A stretch of 61,044 bases of DNA. Source: Candidatus Saccharibacteria bacterium UBA3218 (lineage in GTDB: Bacteria > Patescibacteriota > Saccharimonadia > Saccharimonadales > Saccharimonadaceae). The DNA lies in assembly GCA_002363125.1 (NCBI GenBank), contig DEWE01000001.1, forward strand, positions 1-61,044, written 5' to 3'. Every line of letters starts with the position of its first letter. The first letter of the stretch is position 1. This document shows, in pieces, positions 8,794 to 16,371 of the stretch. The translations under genes were made by a program, and so were the position numbers. The notes beneath the pieces were generated by a model. The model worked only from the letters and a program-made list of their open reading frames with translations. It made no database searches and was not told where the DNA came from.

Positions 8794-9543
8794 TTATTCC
8801 TCACAGAGTTTTTTAATTACGTTAATTGTGAGAGTTATGTCTTTTGCGGAGCTTCCACGAGAAAGGTCGGCGAGGGGAAGTTTGAAACCTTGAATAATTG
8901 GTCCGGCACAAGTAAAGCCACCAAATTGTTCGAGGGATTTGTAGAGAATATTGCCGGAATTTAAGTCCGGAGTGATAAGAATATTAGCCGCGCCTTTTAG
9001 CGGGGAATTCGGGATTTTTTTAGCAGAAATAGTCGGATTAATGGCGGCATCAAGTTGCATCTCGCCGTCAATAATCCAATCTGGGTATTTTTTTCGTATT
9101 TCTTCGATTACAAAGTGAATTTTTTCTAAGTCTGGGTTCTTGCCTCCGCTACCATTGGTGGAATAGGAAAGCATAGCGATTTTTGGTTGCTCATTATAAT
9201 ATTTTTTAAAGGTTTTTGCTGTATCTTCGACTATGCAAAGTAATTGTTCTTTGGTTGGGAGTTTGTTAACTCCGCCATCGGCAAGCGCAAAATGGACGTC
9301 GCCTTTTTCGCAGATAAAACAACTAGAAAAGTATTGAGAGTCTAGTGGTAAATTGTCTTTGTAAGCAATGAGGACGTCGCGAGATGGATAATCAAGACCA
9401 GAAATCATGGAATCGGCTTGATTTTGGTTTAACATTTTGGCTGCGGTGATTAAGTCTGGAGCAGAAAAAAACTCAATGTCTGGGAAGCTTGAAATAACTT
9501 CTTGAACGATTGAGTTTTTTAGTTCTGGGAATATGATTTTCAT
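8794..9543 (-). CDS. pta: Phosphate acetyltransferase (short form)
   Basis: A 249-aa phosphotransacetylase that interconverts acetyl-CoA and acetyl phosphate. Family motifs are present in order: YSTNGSG (about 126), DGEMQLDAA (about 158), ILITPDLNSGNILYK (about 187) and GPIIQGFKLPLADLSRG (about 213). It is shorter than the 320-330 aa core of typical Pta, with the N-terminal half condensed. It may make ATP with an acetate kinase elsewhere. The start is predicted leaderless: TATAAT (minus strand, 9550-9555) with six bases to the ATG, in the 18-base gap after dnaK. It heads an operon with glmM and a GNAT. Confidence 0.85.
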   Translation of the reverse strand: MKIIFPELKNSIVQEVISSFPDIEFFSAPDLITAAKMLNQNQADSMISGLDYPSRDVLIAYKDNLPLDSQYFSSCFICEKGDVHFALADGGVNKLPTKEQLLCIVEDTAKTFKKYYNEQPKIAMLSYSTNGSGGKNPDLEKIHFVIEEIRKKYPDWIIDGEMQLDAAINPTISAKKIPNSPLKGAANILITPDLNSGNILYKSLEQFGGFTCAGPIIQGFKLPLADLSRGSSAKDITLTINVIKKLCEE

Positions 9544-9561
9544 GTTCCCATTATAGCATGT

Positions 9562-11451
9562 TTACTTGTCTACGACTTCGCCTTCGACTGGTTCGTCTTT
9601 GTCGTTTGATTTACCGTTTTTGTCGTCGGACTTTTTGTCTTCGGATGCAGATTGGTAAAGTTTTGCGCCAATTGGCATCATTTTGTCAGAAAGCTCTTTG
9701 GTGGCTGACTCGAATTTTTCTTTGTCTGCATCAGCGTCATTTAAAACTTTTTTAGCTTCTTCAACGGCTTTTTTCAGAGTTTCCTTATCTTCGTCGCTGA
9801 TTTTATCTTTGTATTCATCTGGCATTTTTTCAGCTTGATAGATAGTGTTTTCTAGGTGGTTTTTAGCGTCGATACTATCCTTTTTCTTCTTATCTTCTTC
9901 GGCGTGGAGCTCAGCTTCTTTTTGAGCTTTTTCGATATCTTCTTTGCTCATGTTGCCGGAGTTTTGGATGGTAATAGACTGCTCTTTACCAGTACCTTTA
10001 TCTTTGGCGGTGACATTTAGGATACCGTTGGCGTCTAGATTGAAGGTTACTTCGATTTGTGGCACACCACGTGGGGCTGGTGCGATGCCGTCTAGGATGA
10101 AACGACCGAGAGATTTGTTGTCTGCGGCGAATTCACGTTCACCTTGAAGAACATGGATCTCTACTTGTGGCTGGTTGTCGGATGCGGTAGAGAAGACTTC
10201 GGACTTGCTGGTTGGAATAGTAGTATTGCGATCGATGAGTGGAGTACGAACGCCGCCCATGGTTTCGATACCAAGAGTGAGTGGGGTGACATCGAGAAGA
10301 AGGATGTCTTTGACGTCGCCTTGAAGTACGCCGCCCTGGATGGCTGCACCTACAGCTACTACCTCGTCTGGATTTACGCCCTGCATTGGGTCTTTGCCAA
10401 AGATATTTTTAACTTTTTCGACTACGGCTGGCATACGAGTCATACCACCAACCATGACAATCTCGTCAATATCTTTAGTTGAAAGTTTGGCGTCTTTCAA
10501 TGCTTTTTCGACTGGCTCTGCTAGGCGATCAAGCAAAGGCTCAACTAGCTCTTCGAGTTTGGCACGGGTCAAAGTATATTCAAAGTGTTTTGGTCCGTCG
10601 GCATCAGCAGAAAGGAATGGAAGATTGATATCGGTAGAAGTGCTGCTCGATAGCTCTTTTTTGGCTTTTTCAGCTTCGTCTTTGACACGTTGCATAGCAG
10701 CAGCGTCGCCTTTGATATCAATACCAGATTCTTTTTTGAATTCGTCAACGAGGAAGTTTACGATAATATTATCAAAATCTTCACCACCAAGGTGTGTATC
10801 ACCATTAGTAGACATAACTTCAAATACGCCATCACCGAGCTCCAGCACTGATACATCGAAGGTACCACCGCCAAGGTCGAAGACTACGATTTTTTCGTCT
10901 TTTTTACTTTCTAGGCCATAGGCTAGAGCTGCTGCGGTAGGCTCATTGATGATACGTTTAACTTCGAGGCCAGCGATTTTGCCGGCATCTTTGGTGGCTT
11001 GACGTTGAGAATCGTCAAAATAAGCTGGAACAGTAATAATGGCTTCGGTGACTGGTTCGCCAAGGAAGGCCTCAGCGTCGGCTTTGATCTTGGAAAGCAC
11101 CATGGCGCTGATTTCTTCTGGAGTATATTCTTTGCCATCCATCTCGACAGCAACGCCGTTGCCTTTTTTGACGATTTTGTATGGAGAAATGTCTAAATCG
11201 TGTTTAACTTCTTTGTCCTCGAATTTACGACCAATCAAGCGCTTGATGCCATAAATGGTATTTTTTGGGTTAGTGACACGTTGACGTTGAGCGATTTTAC
11301 CCACGAGACGCTCACCTTTTTTGGTGACTGCGACTACTGATGGAGTAGTGCGATCGCCTTCGGCGTTAGTAATAACTTCTGGCTTGCCGGCAACCATATA
11401 AGCGAAGGCACTGTTGGTAGTACCTAGATCGATTCCAATTATTTTACTCAT
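9562..11451 (-). CDS. dnaK: Chaperone protein DnaK (Hsp70)
   Basis: A 629-aa Hsp70. The nucleotide-binding domain starts MSKIIGIDLGTTNSAF, with FDLGGGTFDVS (about 195) and the GGMTRMP region; the substrate-binding beta domain and helical lid follow, ending in a charged tail with VEGEVVDK, close to the usual DnaK C-terminus. An upstream in-frame ATG would add 12 residues, but the start at 11451 has GAGGAA at a good distance and matches the family. A CIRCE operator and consensus promoter lie upstream. No grpE or dnaJ neighbours it; grpE is with hrcA at 39.8 kb. Confidence 0.97.
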   Translation of the reverse strand: MSKIIGIDLGTTNSAFAYMVAGKPEVITNAEGDRTTPSVVAVTKKGERLVGKIAQRQRVTNPKNTIYGIKRLIGRKFEDKEVKHDLDISPYKIVKKGNGVAVEMDGKEYTPEEISAMVLSKIKADAEAFLGEPVTEAIITVPAYFDDSQRQATKDAGKIAGLEVKRIINEPTAAALAYGLESKKDEKIVVFDLGGGTFDVSVLELGDGVFEVMSTNGDTHLGGEDFDNIIVNFLVDEFKKESGIDIKGDAAAMQRVKDEAEKAKKELSSSTSTDINLPFLSADADGPKHFEYTLTRAKLEELVEPLLDRLAEPVEKALKDAKLSTKDIDEIVMVGGMTRMPAVVEKVKNIFGKDPMQGVNPDEVVAVGAAIQGGVLQGDVKDILLLDVTPLTLGIETMGGVRTPLIDRNTTIPTSKSEVFSTASDNQPQVEIHVLQGEREFAADNKSLGRFILDGIAPAPRGVPQIEVTFNLDANGILNVTAKDKGTGKEQSITIQNSGNMSKEDIEKAQKEAELHAEEDKKKKDSIDAKNHLENTIYQAEKMPDEYKDKISDEDKETLKKAVEEAKKVLNDADADKEKFESATKELSDKMMPIGAKLYQSASEDKKSDDKNGKSNDKDEPVEGEVVDK

Positions 11452-11476
11452 TTTTTCCTCACTTTCGTTTATTTTG

Positions 11477-11503
11477 TTGGCACTCATGCATGTTGAGTGC
11501 TAA
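11477..11503 (-). promoter_or_regulatory. CIRCE operator of dnaK
   Basis: TTGGCACTC, nine spacer bases, GAGTGCTAA: a CIRCE inverted repeat with one mismatch, the binding site of HrcA, which is encoded at 39113. It overlaps the start of the dnaK transcript just below the -10 box. An extra half site TTGGCACTC lies at 11524-11532, inside the promoter spacer. Confidence 0.93.
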
Positions 11504-11512
11504 TATGTCTCT

Positions 11513-11541
11513 ATTGTAGTAAATTGGCACTCGTTTGTCAA
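11513..11541 (-). promoter_or_regulatory. dnaK promoter
   Basis: On the minus strand TTGACA (11541-11536), 17 bases, TACAAT (11518-11513). A full -35/-10 consensus, unlike the -35-less promoters of most neighbours. Confidence 0.85.
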
Positions 11542-11624
11542 GTCTGCTAATTAAATTTTCAGCCTTTTAATGACTAGCGTGAAAAAAAGTTTATCATTAT
11601 CTCTGTTTGTAGTATAATAACGGT

Positions 11625-12632
11625 ATGGCAATAGAGAGGTTAGTGGAGCCGACGGCGGCAGAAAATGATAATGAAGAAGAGAAAATTGAGATTTCTCTTA
11701 GACCGACGACTTTTGATGAATATATTGGGCAAGAGCATTTAAAAAATAATATTAAGTTGGCAATAGATGCGGTAAAAAAACGTGGCGATGGTTCTACTCT
11801 AGACCATGTATTACTTTATGGTCCTCCGGGTCTCGGTAAAACTACCATGGCTGGAGTAATAGCACATGAACTTGGCGCATCGCTTAGGGTGACAAGTGGT
11901 CCTGCGATTGAGCGGGCTGGCGATTTGGCGTCAATTTTGACGAATTTAAAAGATGGAGATGTGCTTTTTATTGATGAAATTCATAGATTAAGACGTGCGG
12001 TGGAAGAGGTCTTATATTCTGCGATGGAAGATTACAAATTGGATATCGTGATAGGCAAAGGTCCGGCAGCGCGAAGCGTGAGGCTTGATTTGCCGAAATT
12101 CACGGTAATTGGGGCTACTACACGGACTGGGTCTCTTGCTGGGCCACTAAGGGATCGTTTTGGCATAATCCATCGTTTAGAATATTATAAAAAACCAGAA
12201 ATTGAACAAATTATAAATCGTACAGCCGGGATACTTAATACAAAAGTTAATCCAGATGCAGTAGAATTGCTAGCTGGTAGGTCTAGGCTTACTCCGAGGA
12301 TTGCAAACCGGATTTTTAAGAGAGTAAGAGATTTTGCAGACGTGAATGGCGATGGGGTTGTTGATAAAAAAGTGGCAGAGGATGCTTTGAAATTGATGGA
12401 AATTGATGATTTAGGGCTGGATCCGGCGGATAGAAATATGCTTAGGGCAATGTATGATAATTATGGGGATCGGCCGGTAGGGCTTAGCACGATTGCCGCA
12501 CTCACTGGGGATGAAACGACTACGATAGAAGATTACTATGAGCCATATTTGTTGCAGCTCGGTCTTTTGGTGAGAACTCCGAGAGGTAGAATGGTAACTG
12601 AAAAAGGGAAGCGACATTTACAAAGTTTATAA
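11625..12632 (+). CDS. ruvB: Holliday junction branch-migration helicase RuvB
   Basis: A 335-aa AAA+ motor that works with RuvA to move Holliday junctions. RPTTFDEYIGQEHLK opens the core; Walker A is GPPGLGKTT (about residue 66), Walker B is LFIDEIHR (about 115), sensor 1 is GATTRTG, and the arginine-finger region GPLRDRFG follows. The C-terminal winged helix (YYEPYLLQLGLLVRTPRGR) binds DNA. It is predicted leaderless: TATAAT at 11613-11618 and six bases to ATG. It stands alone, divergent from dnaK. Confidence 0.97.
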   Translation: MAIERLVEPTAAENDNEEEKIEISLRPTTFDEYIGQEHLKNNIKLAIDAVKKRGDGSTLDHVLLYGPPGLGKTTMAGVIAHELGASLRVTSGPAIERAGDLASILTNLKDGDVLFIDEIHRLRRAVEEVLYSAMEDYKLDIVIGKGPAARSVRLDLPKFTVIGATTRTGSLAGPLRDRFGIIHRLEYYKKPEIEQIINRTAGILNTKVNPDAVELLAGRSRLTPRIANRIFKRVRDFADVNGDGVVDKKVAEDALKLMEIDDLGLDPADRNMLRAMYDNYGDRPVGLSTIAALTGDETTTIEDYYEPYLLQLGLLVRTPRGRMVTEKGKRHLQSL

Positions 12633-12662
12633 GATAAGATATGATGAAAAAAAGGAGTTAGT

Positions 12663-13241
12663 ATGGATAAATCTTTAATCAAAGTTCGTCACGATAGAAG
12701 TAAAAAGGATTTTCCTGGGTTGAAACTTGAGGATGACGAGTATGTGGAATTTGCTATTAAGCGAGCAAAGATTTGTTTGATGATGATTTGGGGCGGTACG
12801 GCTTTTGGCTTGATTCTGGTTTTGGTAGGTTTTTTGTTTGTGTTGATGGGCCAAAATATGATTGATGCAATGGGGCTCAATTTTCTCTTTATTATTTTGG
12901 CAGCACTTCTTGCGGCAGCATTGATTATGGGGGTAGTTGCATCGATGATATATCATGGCAACAGACTATTTATTACGAATAAACATGTAATACAAATAAC
13001 AATGAACTCTTTGACTTCGAATTCGGTGAATGTGATAGATCTGAGTTCGGTAGAGGATGCAAGCTTTCGTCAGAATAGTTTGATAGAAAAGATTTTTAAT
13101 TATGGGACTCTGAGGTTGGCGACGGTTGGTGATGAGACGACTTATACATTTAAATATTCTGATGTAAATGGCGAAGATCTAAAAGAAATTACAAAATTAA
13201 TTTCGGATGCAAAAAAAGAAGATAAGAAGAAAGCAGATTAA
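12663..13241 (+). CDS. Membrane protein with bacterial PH domain
   Basis: A 192-aa protein of unknown role. Two transmembrane helices (about 37-61 and 68-95) form a hairpin, followed by a bacterial PH-like domain (about 98-180) that starts NRLFITNKHVIQIT and contains IDLSSVEDASFRQN; this is the bPH2/YdbS type of architecture. Such proteins are membrane-associated and mostly uncharacterised. SD is AAAGGAG six bases before the ATG. The stop overlaps the convergent pseudopilin gene by four bases. Confidence 0.8.
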   Translation: MDKSLIKVRHDRSKKDFPGLKLEDDEYVEFAIKRAKICLMMIWGGTAFGLILVLVGFLFVLMGQNMIDAMGLNFLFIILAALLAAALIMGVVASMIYHGNRLFITNKHVIQITMNSLTSNSVNVIDLSSVEDASFRQNSLIEKIFNYGTLRLATVGDETTYTFKYSDVNGEDLKEITKLISDAKKEDKKKAD

Positions 13242-13627
13242 TTTCTGTTATATTTAATATAATCTTCTTCTTTTTCTAGGTCGGCTTTTAGAATATATTC
13301 TTTACATTTGCCTTCGGTGCAGTTGGCTGGTTCGTAAGAATATGAGCTAAGAGAATCGCCGAGGTTGAACCCGAGTGGATCAGTCCAAAGAGCGGGGTCA
13401 ATTACTTTGATATTTTCTTCCGAGATAGTTTCTGGGTAATATTTGTGATCTTTGTAGAAACTTTCTTCTAGAGCGTAGTACATGGCGTTGATAGCTGTTT
13501 TGCGATCTTCGTCACGATTCATGGCGTCAATATTGCTTTTTTGGATGAAAAAGAGAATTAAAAGTAGTGATGCAAAGATTGAGACAATAATAATTTCTAT
13601 GATGGTAAAGCCTTTTTTAGTATTCAT
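13238..13627 (-). CDS. Type IV pilin-like (pseudopilin) protein
   Basis: A 129-aa protein with a class III prepilin leader: MNTKKG followed by FTIIEIIIVSIFASLLLILFF, with the conserved glycine before the cleavage site, Phe+1 and Glu+5. The rest is a small soluble domain with two cysteines (ANCTEGKC) that may form a disulfide. It would be processed by prepilin peptidase and inserted in a pilus or secretion pseudopilus. It is a single gene, predicted leaderless: TATAAT (minus strand 13634-13639) with six bases to ATG. Other pilin-like genes are at 31-34 kb and an assembly ATPase at 21.7 kb. Confidence 0.88.
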   Translation of the reverse strand: MNTKKGFTIIEIIIVSIFASLLLILFFIQKSNIDAMNRDEDRKTAINAMYYALEESFYKDHKYYPETISEENIKVIDPALWTDPLGFNLGDSLSSYSYEPANCTEGKCKEYILKADLEKEEDYIKYNRN

Positions 13628-13669
13628 GCTTTTATTATAACATATTTTTTGGTATAATAGCGAGAGGTT

Positions 13670-13746
13670 GGTACCGTAGCTCAGCTGGTTAGAGCGTGGG
13701 ACTCATAAGCCCAAGGTCACTGGTTCAAGCCCAGTCGGTACTACCA
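13670..13746 (+). tRNA. tRNA-Met (anticodon CAT)
   Basis: Complete cloverleaf: acceptor GGTACCG pairs with CGGTACT, D-arm GCTC..GAGC, anticodon loop CTCATAA, T-loop TTCAAGC, encoded CCA at 13744-13746. Position 1-72 pairs (G-T), so it is the elongator type and not the initiator at 34177. A tRNA-Ile2 read as CAT cannot be formally excluded, but a tRNA-Ile(TAT) exists at 30606. TATAAT lies at 13653-13658. Confidence 0.93.
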
Positions 13747-13802
13747 TTTTTTTGTCAAAAAATGGCAGTACGCGGAACTTCGTAAACGGTACTACCATTT
13801 TT
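13735..13802. repeat. Direct repeat of the tRNA-Met 3' end
   Basis: The 19 bases beginning CGGTACTACCA and running through the T tract occur at the 3' end of tRNA-Met (13735-13753) and again at about 13784-13802, separated by about 30 bases. Confidence 0.75.
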
Positions 13803-13805
13803 TTG

Positions 13806-13838
13806 CGTAAAAAACGCGCTGAACTTAGAGTTCGGCGC
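13806..13838 (-). terminator. Intrinsic terminator of the gene at 13850-14164
   Basis: A ten-pair stem (CGCGCTGAAC with GTTCGGCGCG, loop TTAGA) followed on the minus strand by GCGTTTTTT. Placed just past the stop of the AbrB-like gene. Confidence 0.75.
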
Positions 13839-13849
13839 GGTGGCAGCTT

Positions 13850-14164
13850 TTATAATATGCTACCAGTTTTTACAGATAAGAATAATCCTCCATCTTTTTT
13901 GGCCATTACGAAGAGCTCTTCGTGACCTTTCAGCTCTTCGATTAGCCAATTCGGAAGTGTCACTCGCCCTTTTTTATCTAGGGCTTGTCCTGCTCCGAAA
14001 GGGAATTTGTCGGCATCTAAAATTTCTATAATTTCATGGCCGACCTTTACGGTTAAAATGATCTTTTTAGGCATCTTTTCTTTGTTTAGAAAAGAACCTA
14101 TATGGATCAAATTCTTGGATCGTATTTTTACTTTACCTATAAAATAATACTCTTCACCCTCCAT
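13850..14164 (-). CDS. AbrB/MraZ-like small DNA-binding protein (putative)
   Basis: A 104-aa protein. The C-terminal half contains LDKKGRVTLPNWLIEEL, the pattern of a swapped-hairpin AbrB/MraZ DNA-binding domain (GR-hydrophobic-P), followed by EELFVMAKKDGGLFL. The N-terminal half (IGKVKIRSKN, ILTVKV) may be a second, degenerate copy. I chose the ATG at 14164 over a GTG three codons upstream, because the GTG lies within the SD AGGAGG, which is eight bases before this ATG. It has its own -35/-10 promoter. It lies next to a second AbrB-type regulator on the other strand. Function is uncertain. Confidence 0.6.
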   Translation of the reverse strand: MEGEEYYFIGKVKIRSKNLIHIGSFLNKEKMPKKIILTVKVGHEIIEILDADKFPFGAGQALDKKGRVTLPNWLIEELKGHEELFVMAKKDGGLFLSVKTGSIL

Positions 14165-14196
14165 CAATATCACCTCCTAGAGTAGAGCATCTTTCT

Positions 14197-14225
14197 ATTA
14201 TATCATACTTATGCGAAAAAGTCAA
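14197..14225 (-). promoter_or_regulatory. Promoter of the AbrB/MraZ-like gene
   Basis: Minus strand TTGACT (14225-14220), 17 bases, TATAAT (14202-14197); SD AGGAGG follows downstream. Confidence 0.75.
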
Positions 14226-14315
14226 TATAATATGGTATATATTAGTGAAGGAAGTTGCACCCATGTTAGAGGGAGATTTGATTCGCAAGAAATAATTTTT
14301 CAAACTTTTCGTAAG

Positions 14316-14373
14316 TTGACTTTTAAGATTGATAGGAATATCATAAAGTATGAAAAGTATAACTTGTTATACT
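14316..14373 (+). promoter_or_regulatory. Promoter and palindromic operator of the AbrB-ABC operon
   Basis: TTGACT at 14316-14321, 17 bases, TATCAT at 14339-14344. Just downstream lies a perfect palindrome, AGTATAAC-TT-GTTATACT (14356-14373), between the predicted start of transcription and the SD AAAAGGAG. Its position suits an operator for the AbrB-type protein encoded next. Confidence 0.65.
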
Positions 14374-14387
14374 AAAAGGAGAAACAT

Positions 14388-14591
14388 ATGAAAGATAAGT
14401 TTGTAGGCATTGCTAAAGTTGGCGAAAAGGGACAAATAGTAATACCAAAAGAAGCGAGAGATATGTTTGATATTAAACCAGGTGATTCTATCATCGTGCT
14501 TTGTGATAAACGAAAAGGAATAGCCTTATTAAAAGCGGACACAATTGAAGATTTGTCTGATAAAGTTTTTTCAAAGGAAAGTAAAAAATAA
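14388..14591 (+). CDS. AbrB-family transcriptional regulator
   Basis: A 67-aa SpoVT/AbrB-type DNA-binding protein: VGEKGQIVIPKEARDMFDIKPGDSI (residues about 11-35) is the textbook swapped-hairpin motif. Such proteins dimerise and repress nearby promoters. Its stop shares one base with the start of an ABC transporter ATPase, so it probably controls that exporter, an arrangement familiar from Firmicutes. An 18-base palindrome lies in its leader. The local DNA looks more AT-rich than neighbouring housekeeping genes and uses an SD, hinting at horizontal transfer. Confidence 0.88.
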   Translation: MKDKFVGIAKVGEKGQIVIPKEARDMFDIKPGDSIIVLCDKRKGIALLKADTIEDLSDKVFSKESKK

Positions 14592-15310
14592 TGGTCGCAA
14601 TAGTAACAAGAAAACTAACAAAAAAATTTAAAGATAAAGTTGCAGTGAATGAAATAGATCTGAAAATTAAACAGGGTGAATTGTTTGCGCTTTTAGGAGT
14701 AAATGGCGCCGGTAAAACAACCACCATCAAAATGTTATCAGGACTAATTCTTCCGACCTCAGGTGATATCGTAATAGACAATATGAATATGAAAAAGGAC
14801 ATATTCAAGATAAAAGAAATCTTAAATATATCACCCCAAGAAACTGCTATTGCTCCAAATTTAACAGTTAAAGAAAACTTAGAGTTTATGGCAGGAGTTT
14901 ATCGGATAAAAGATAAAGGTAATAAAATAAATGAATTGATTAAACAATTTAAACTTGATGAAATATTAACTAAAAGAGCAAAAACTCTATCAGGCGGCTG
15001 GCAAAGAAAAGTATCTATTGCGATTAGTTTGATAAATGATCCAAAGATATTATTCTTAGATGAACCAACATTGGGGCTCGATGTCATAGCAAGAAAAGAA
15101 CTATGGAAAATAATTGAAGGATTAAAAGGTAAGATTACTATTATTTTGACAACTCATTATATGGAAGAAGCCGAAAGCCTATCAGATAGAATTGGTATAA
15201 TGGCAAATGGCAATCTTGTCGATATTGGTACATCAAAAGAATTAATCAGAAAGACCAAAACTAAGAACTTTGAAGATGCTTTTGTATCAATTGCAACTAG
15301 AGGTGAGTGA
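14591..15310 (+). CDS. ABC transporter ATP-binding protein (ABC-2 type)
   Basis: A 239-aa ABC ATPase of the drug/lipid exporter class. Walker A is GVNGAGKTTT (about residue 36), the Q-loop is ISPQE, the signature is LSGGW rather than LSGGQ (about 136), Walker B is ILFLDEP (about 155), and the H-loop is TTHYMEEAE. It powers the permease encoded next, with which it overlaps by one base. The substrate is unknown; a role in removing an antimicrobial or toxic compound is plausible. Start is fixed by the one-base overlap with the AbrB regulator. Confidence 0.93.
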   Translation: MVAIVTRKLTKKFKDKVAVNEIDLKIKQGELFALLGVNGAGKTTTIKMLSGLILPTSGDIVIDNMNMKKDIFKIKEILNISPQETAIAPNLTVKENLEFMAGVYRIKDKGNKINELIKQFKLDEILTKRAKTLSGGWQRKVSIAISLINDPKILFLDEPTLGLDVIARKELWKIIEGLKGKITIILTTHYMEEAESLSDRIGIMANGNLVDIGTSKELIRKTKTKNFEDAFVSIATRGE

Positions 15311-16044
15311 TGACGAGAATGATAAATTTTGCTAAAAGAAACTTTAAGGAATTAATTAGGGATCCTTTAAGCTTGGTATTTGAAATTGCTTTACCATTAT
15401 TCTTGTTATTTTTATTTCAGCAATTTGATATTCCAGCAGATAATTACAAGTTAGAAAACTTTACTCCATCAATAATTCTATTTGGCTTTTCATTTATTAC
15501 ATTGTTTGCTGCGACATTAGTTGCAAAAGACAGAACTTCATCATTTTTAATTAGACTTGGAGCATCACCGATGAAATCAAGTGATTATATTTTAGGATAT
15601 ATATTATCGCTATTGCCAATGGTATTAATCCAAAATGTATTATTCTTCTTAGTTGCTGTTATTATGGGGCTAGAATTTAGTATAAGTATAATACTGACAA
15701 TATTAGTATCTATGGTTATTTCTATATTCTTTATATCGTTAGGAATACTCATCGGGAGTCTAGTTAGCGAAAAAGGAACTGGTGGTCTAGGTAGCATAGT
15801 TGTTCAATTGGTATGTTTTACAAGCGGCATGTATTTTCCTAAAGATTCAATCGGTGGCGTTTTCGAAATTATATGTGAAATATTGCCATTTGAAGCATGC
15901 TTAAATATCACACAAGGCACATTGCATAACGATTTTAGTAATTTAACGCCTGCCGATATAGTAGTATTTTTAATTTATTTTATAGCAATTCTATTATTGT
16001 CAATTATTTTTTTTAAAAAGAGAATGATTAGTGATAATAAATAA
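15310..16044 (+). CDS. ABC-2 type transporter permease
   Basis: A 244-aa membrane protein with six predicted helices, fitting the ABC-2 permease family. MTRMINFAKRNFKELIRDPLSLVFEIALP is typical of the N-terminal amphipathic region (cut here for length: RNFKELIRDPLSLVF). An alternative GTG lies one codon upstream. It follows the ATPase in a TGATG junction and forms with it a likely homodimer-plus-homodimer exporter. A bidirectional terminator closes the operon at 16063-16092. Confidence 0.88.
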   Translation: MTRMINFAKRNFKELIRDPLSLVFEIALPLFLLFLFQQFDIPADNYKLENFTPSIILFGFSFITLFAATLVAKDRTSSFLIRLGASPMKSSDYILGYILSLLPMVLIQNVLFFLVAVIMGLEFSISIILTILVSMVISIFFISLGILIGSLVSEKGTGGLGSIVVQLVCFTSGMYFPKDSIGGVFEIICEILPFEACLNITQGTLHNDFSNLTPADIVVFLIYFIAILLLSIIFFKKRMISDNK

Positions 16045-16062
16045 TTCTGAGACGTGATGAAC

Positions 16063-16092
16063 AAAAATATAGCCCTAAGGGGCATATTTTTA
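16063..16092. terminator. Bidirectional intrinsic terminator
   Basis: Stem of AAAAATATAGCCC with GGGGCATATTTTT around a short TAA loop. It has A/T tracts on both sides, so it can stop both the ABC operon and the minus-strand tRNA-Arg genes. Confidence 0.8.
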
Positions 16093-16096
16093 TTCA

Positions 16097-16173
16097 TGGT
16101 ACACTCGACACGATTCGAACGTGCGACCTTCTGGTTCGAAGCCAGATGCTCTATCCAGCTGAGCTACGAGTGC
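16097..16173 (-). tRNA. tRNA-Arg (anticodon TCG)
   Basis: Cloverleaf on the minus strand: acceptor GCACTCG with CGAGTGT, anticodon loop CTTCGAA between TCTGG and CCAGA, T-loop TTCGAAT, encoded CCA. Confidence 0.95.
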
Positions 16174-16182
16174 ATAACGGTT

Positions 16183-16259
<77 letters not shown>

Positions 16260-16371
16260 GAAGTGACACTGTAAGTGTGCAGTTAAATTATACCATATTA
16301 TAAGGGGTTAATAAAGCGAAAGCTCGAAGTGATGGGTTGAAAATGCAGAGACTACATGCTAGATATGGCGC

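Noticed and set aside
10144..10921. Long open frames on the plus strand opposite dnaK
   Set aside because: They are codon-bias shadows of a highly conserved gene, with no promoter, SD or recognisable domain.
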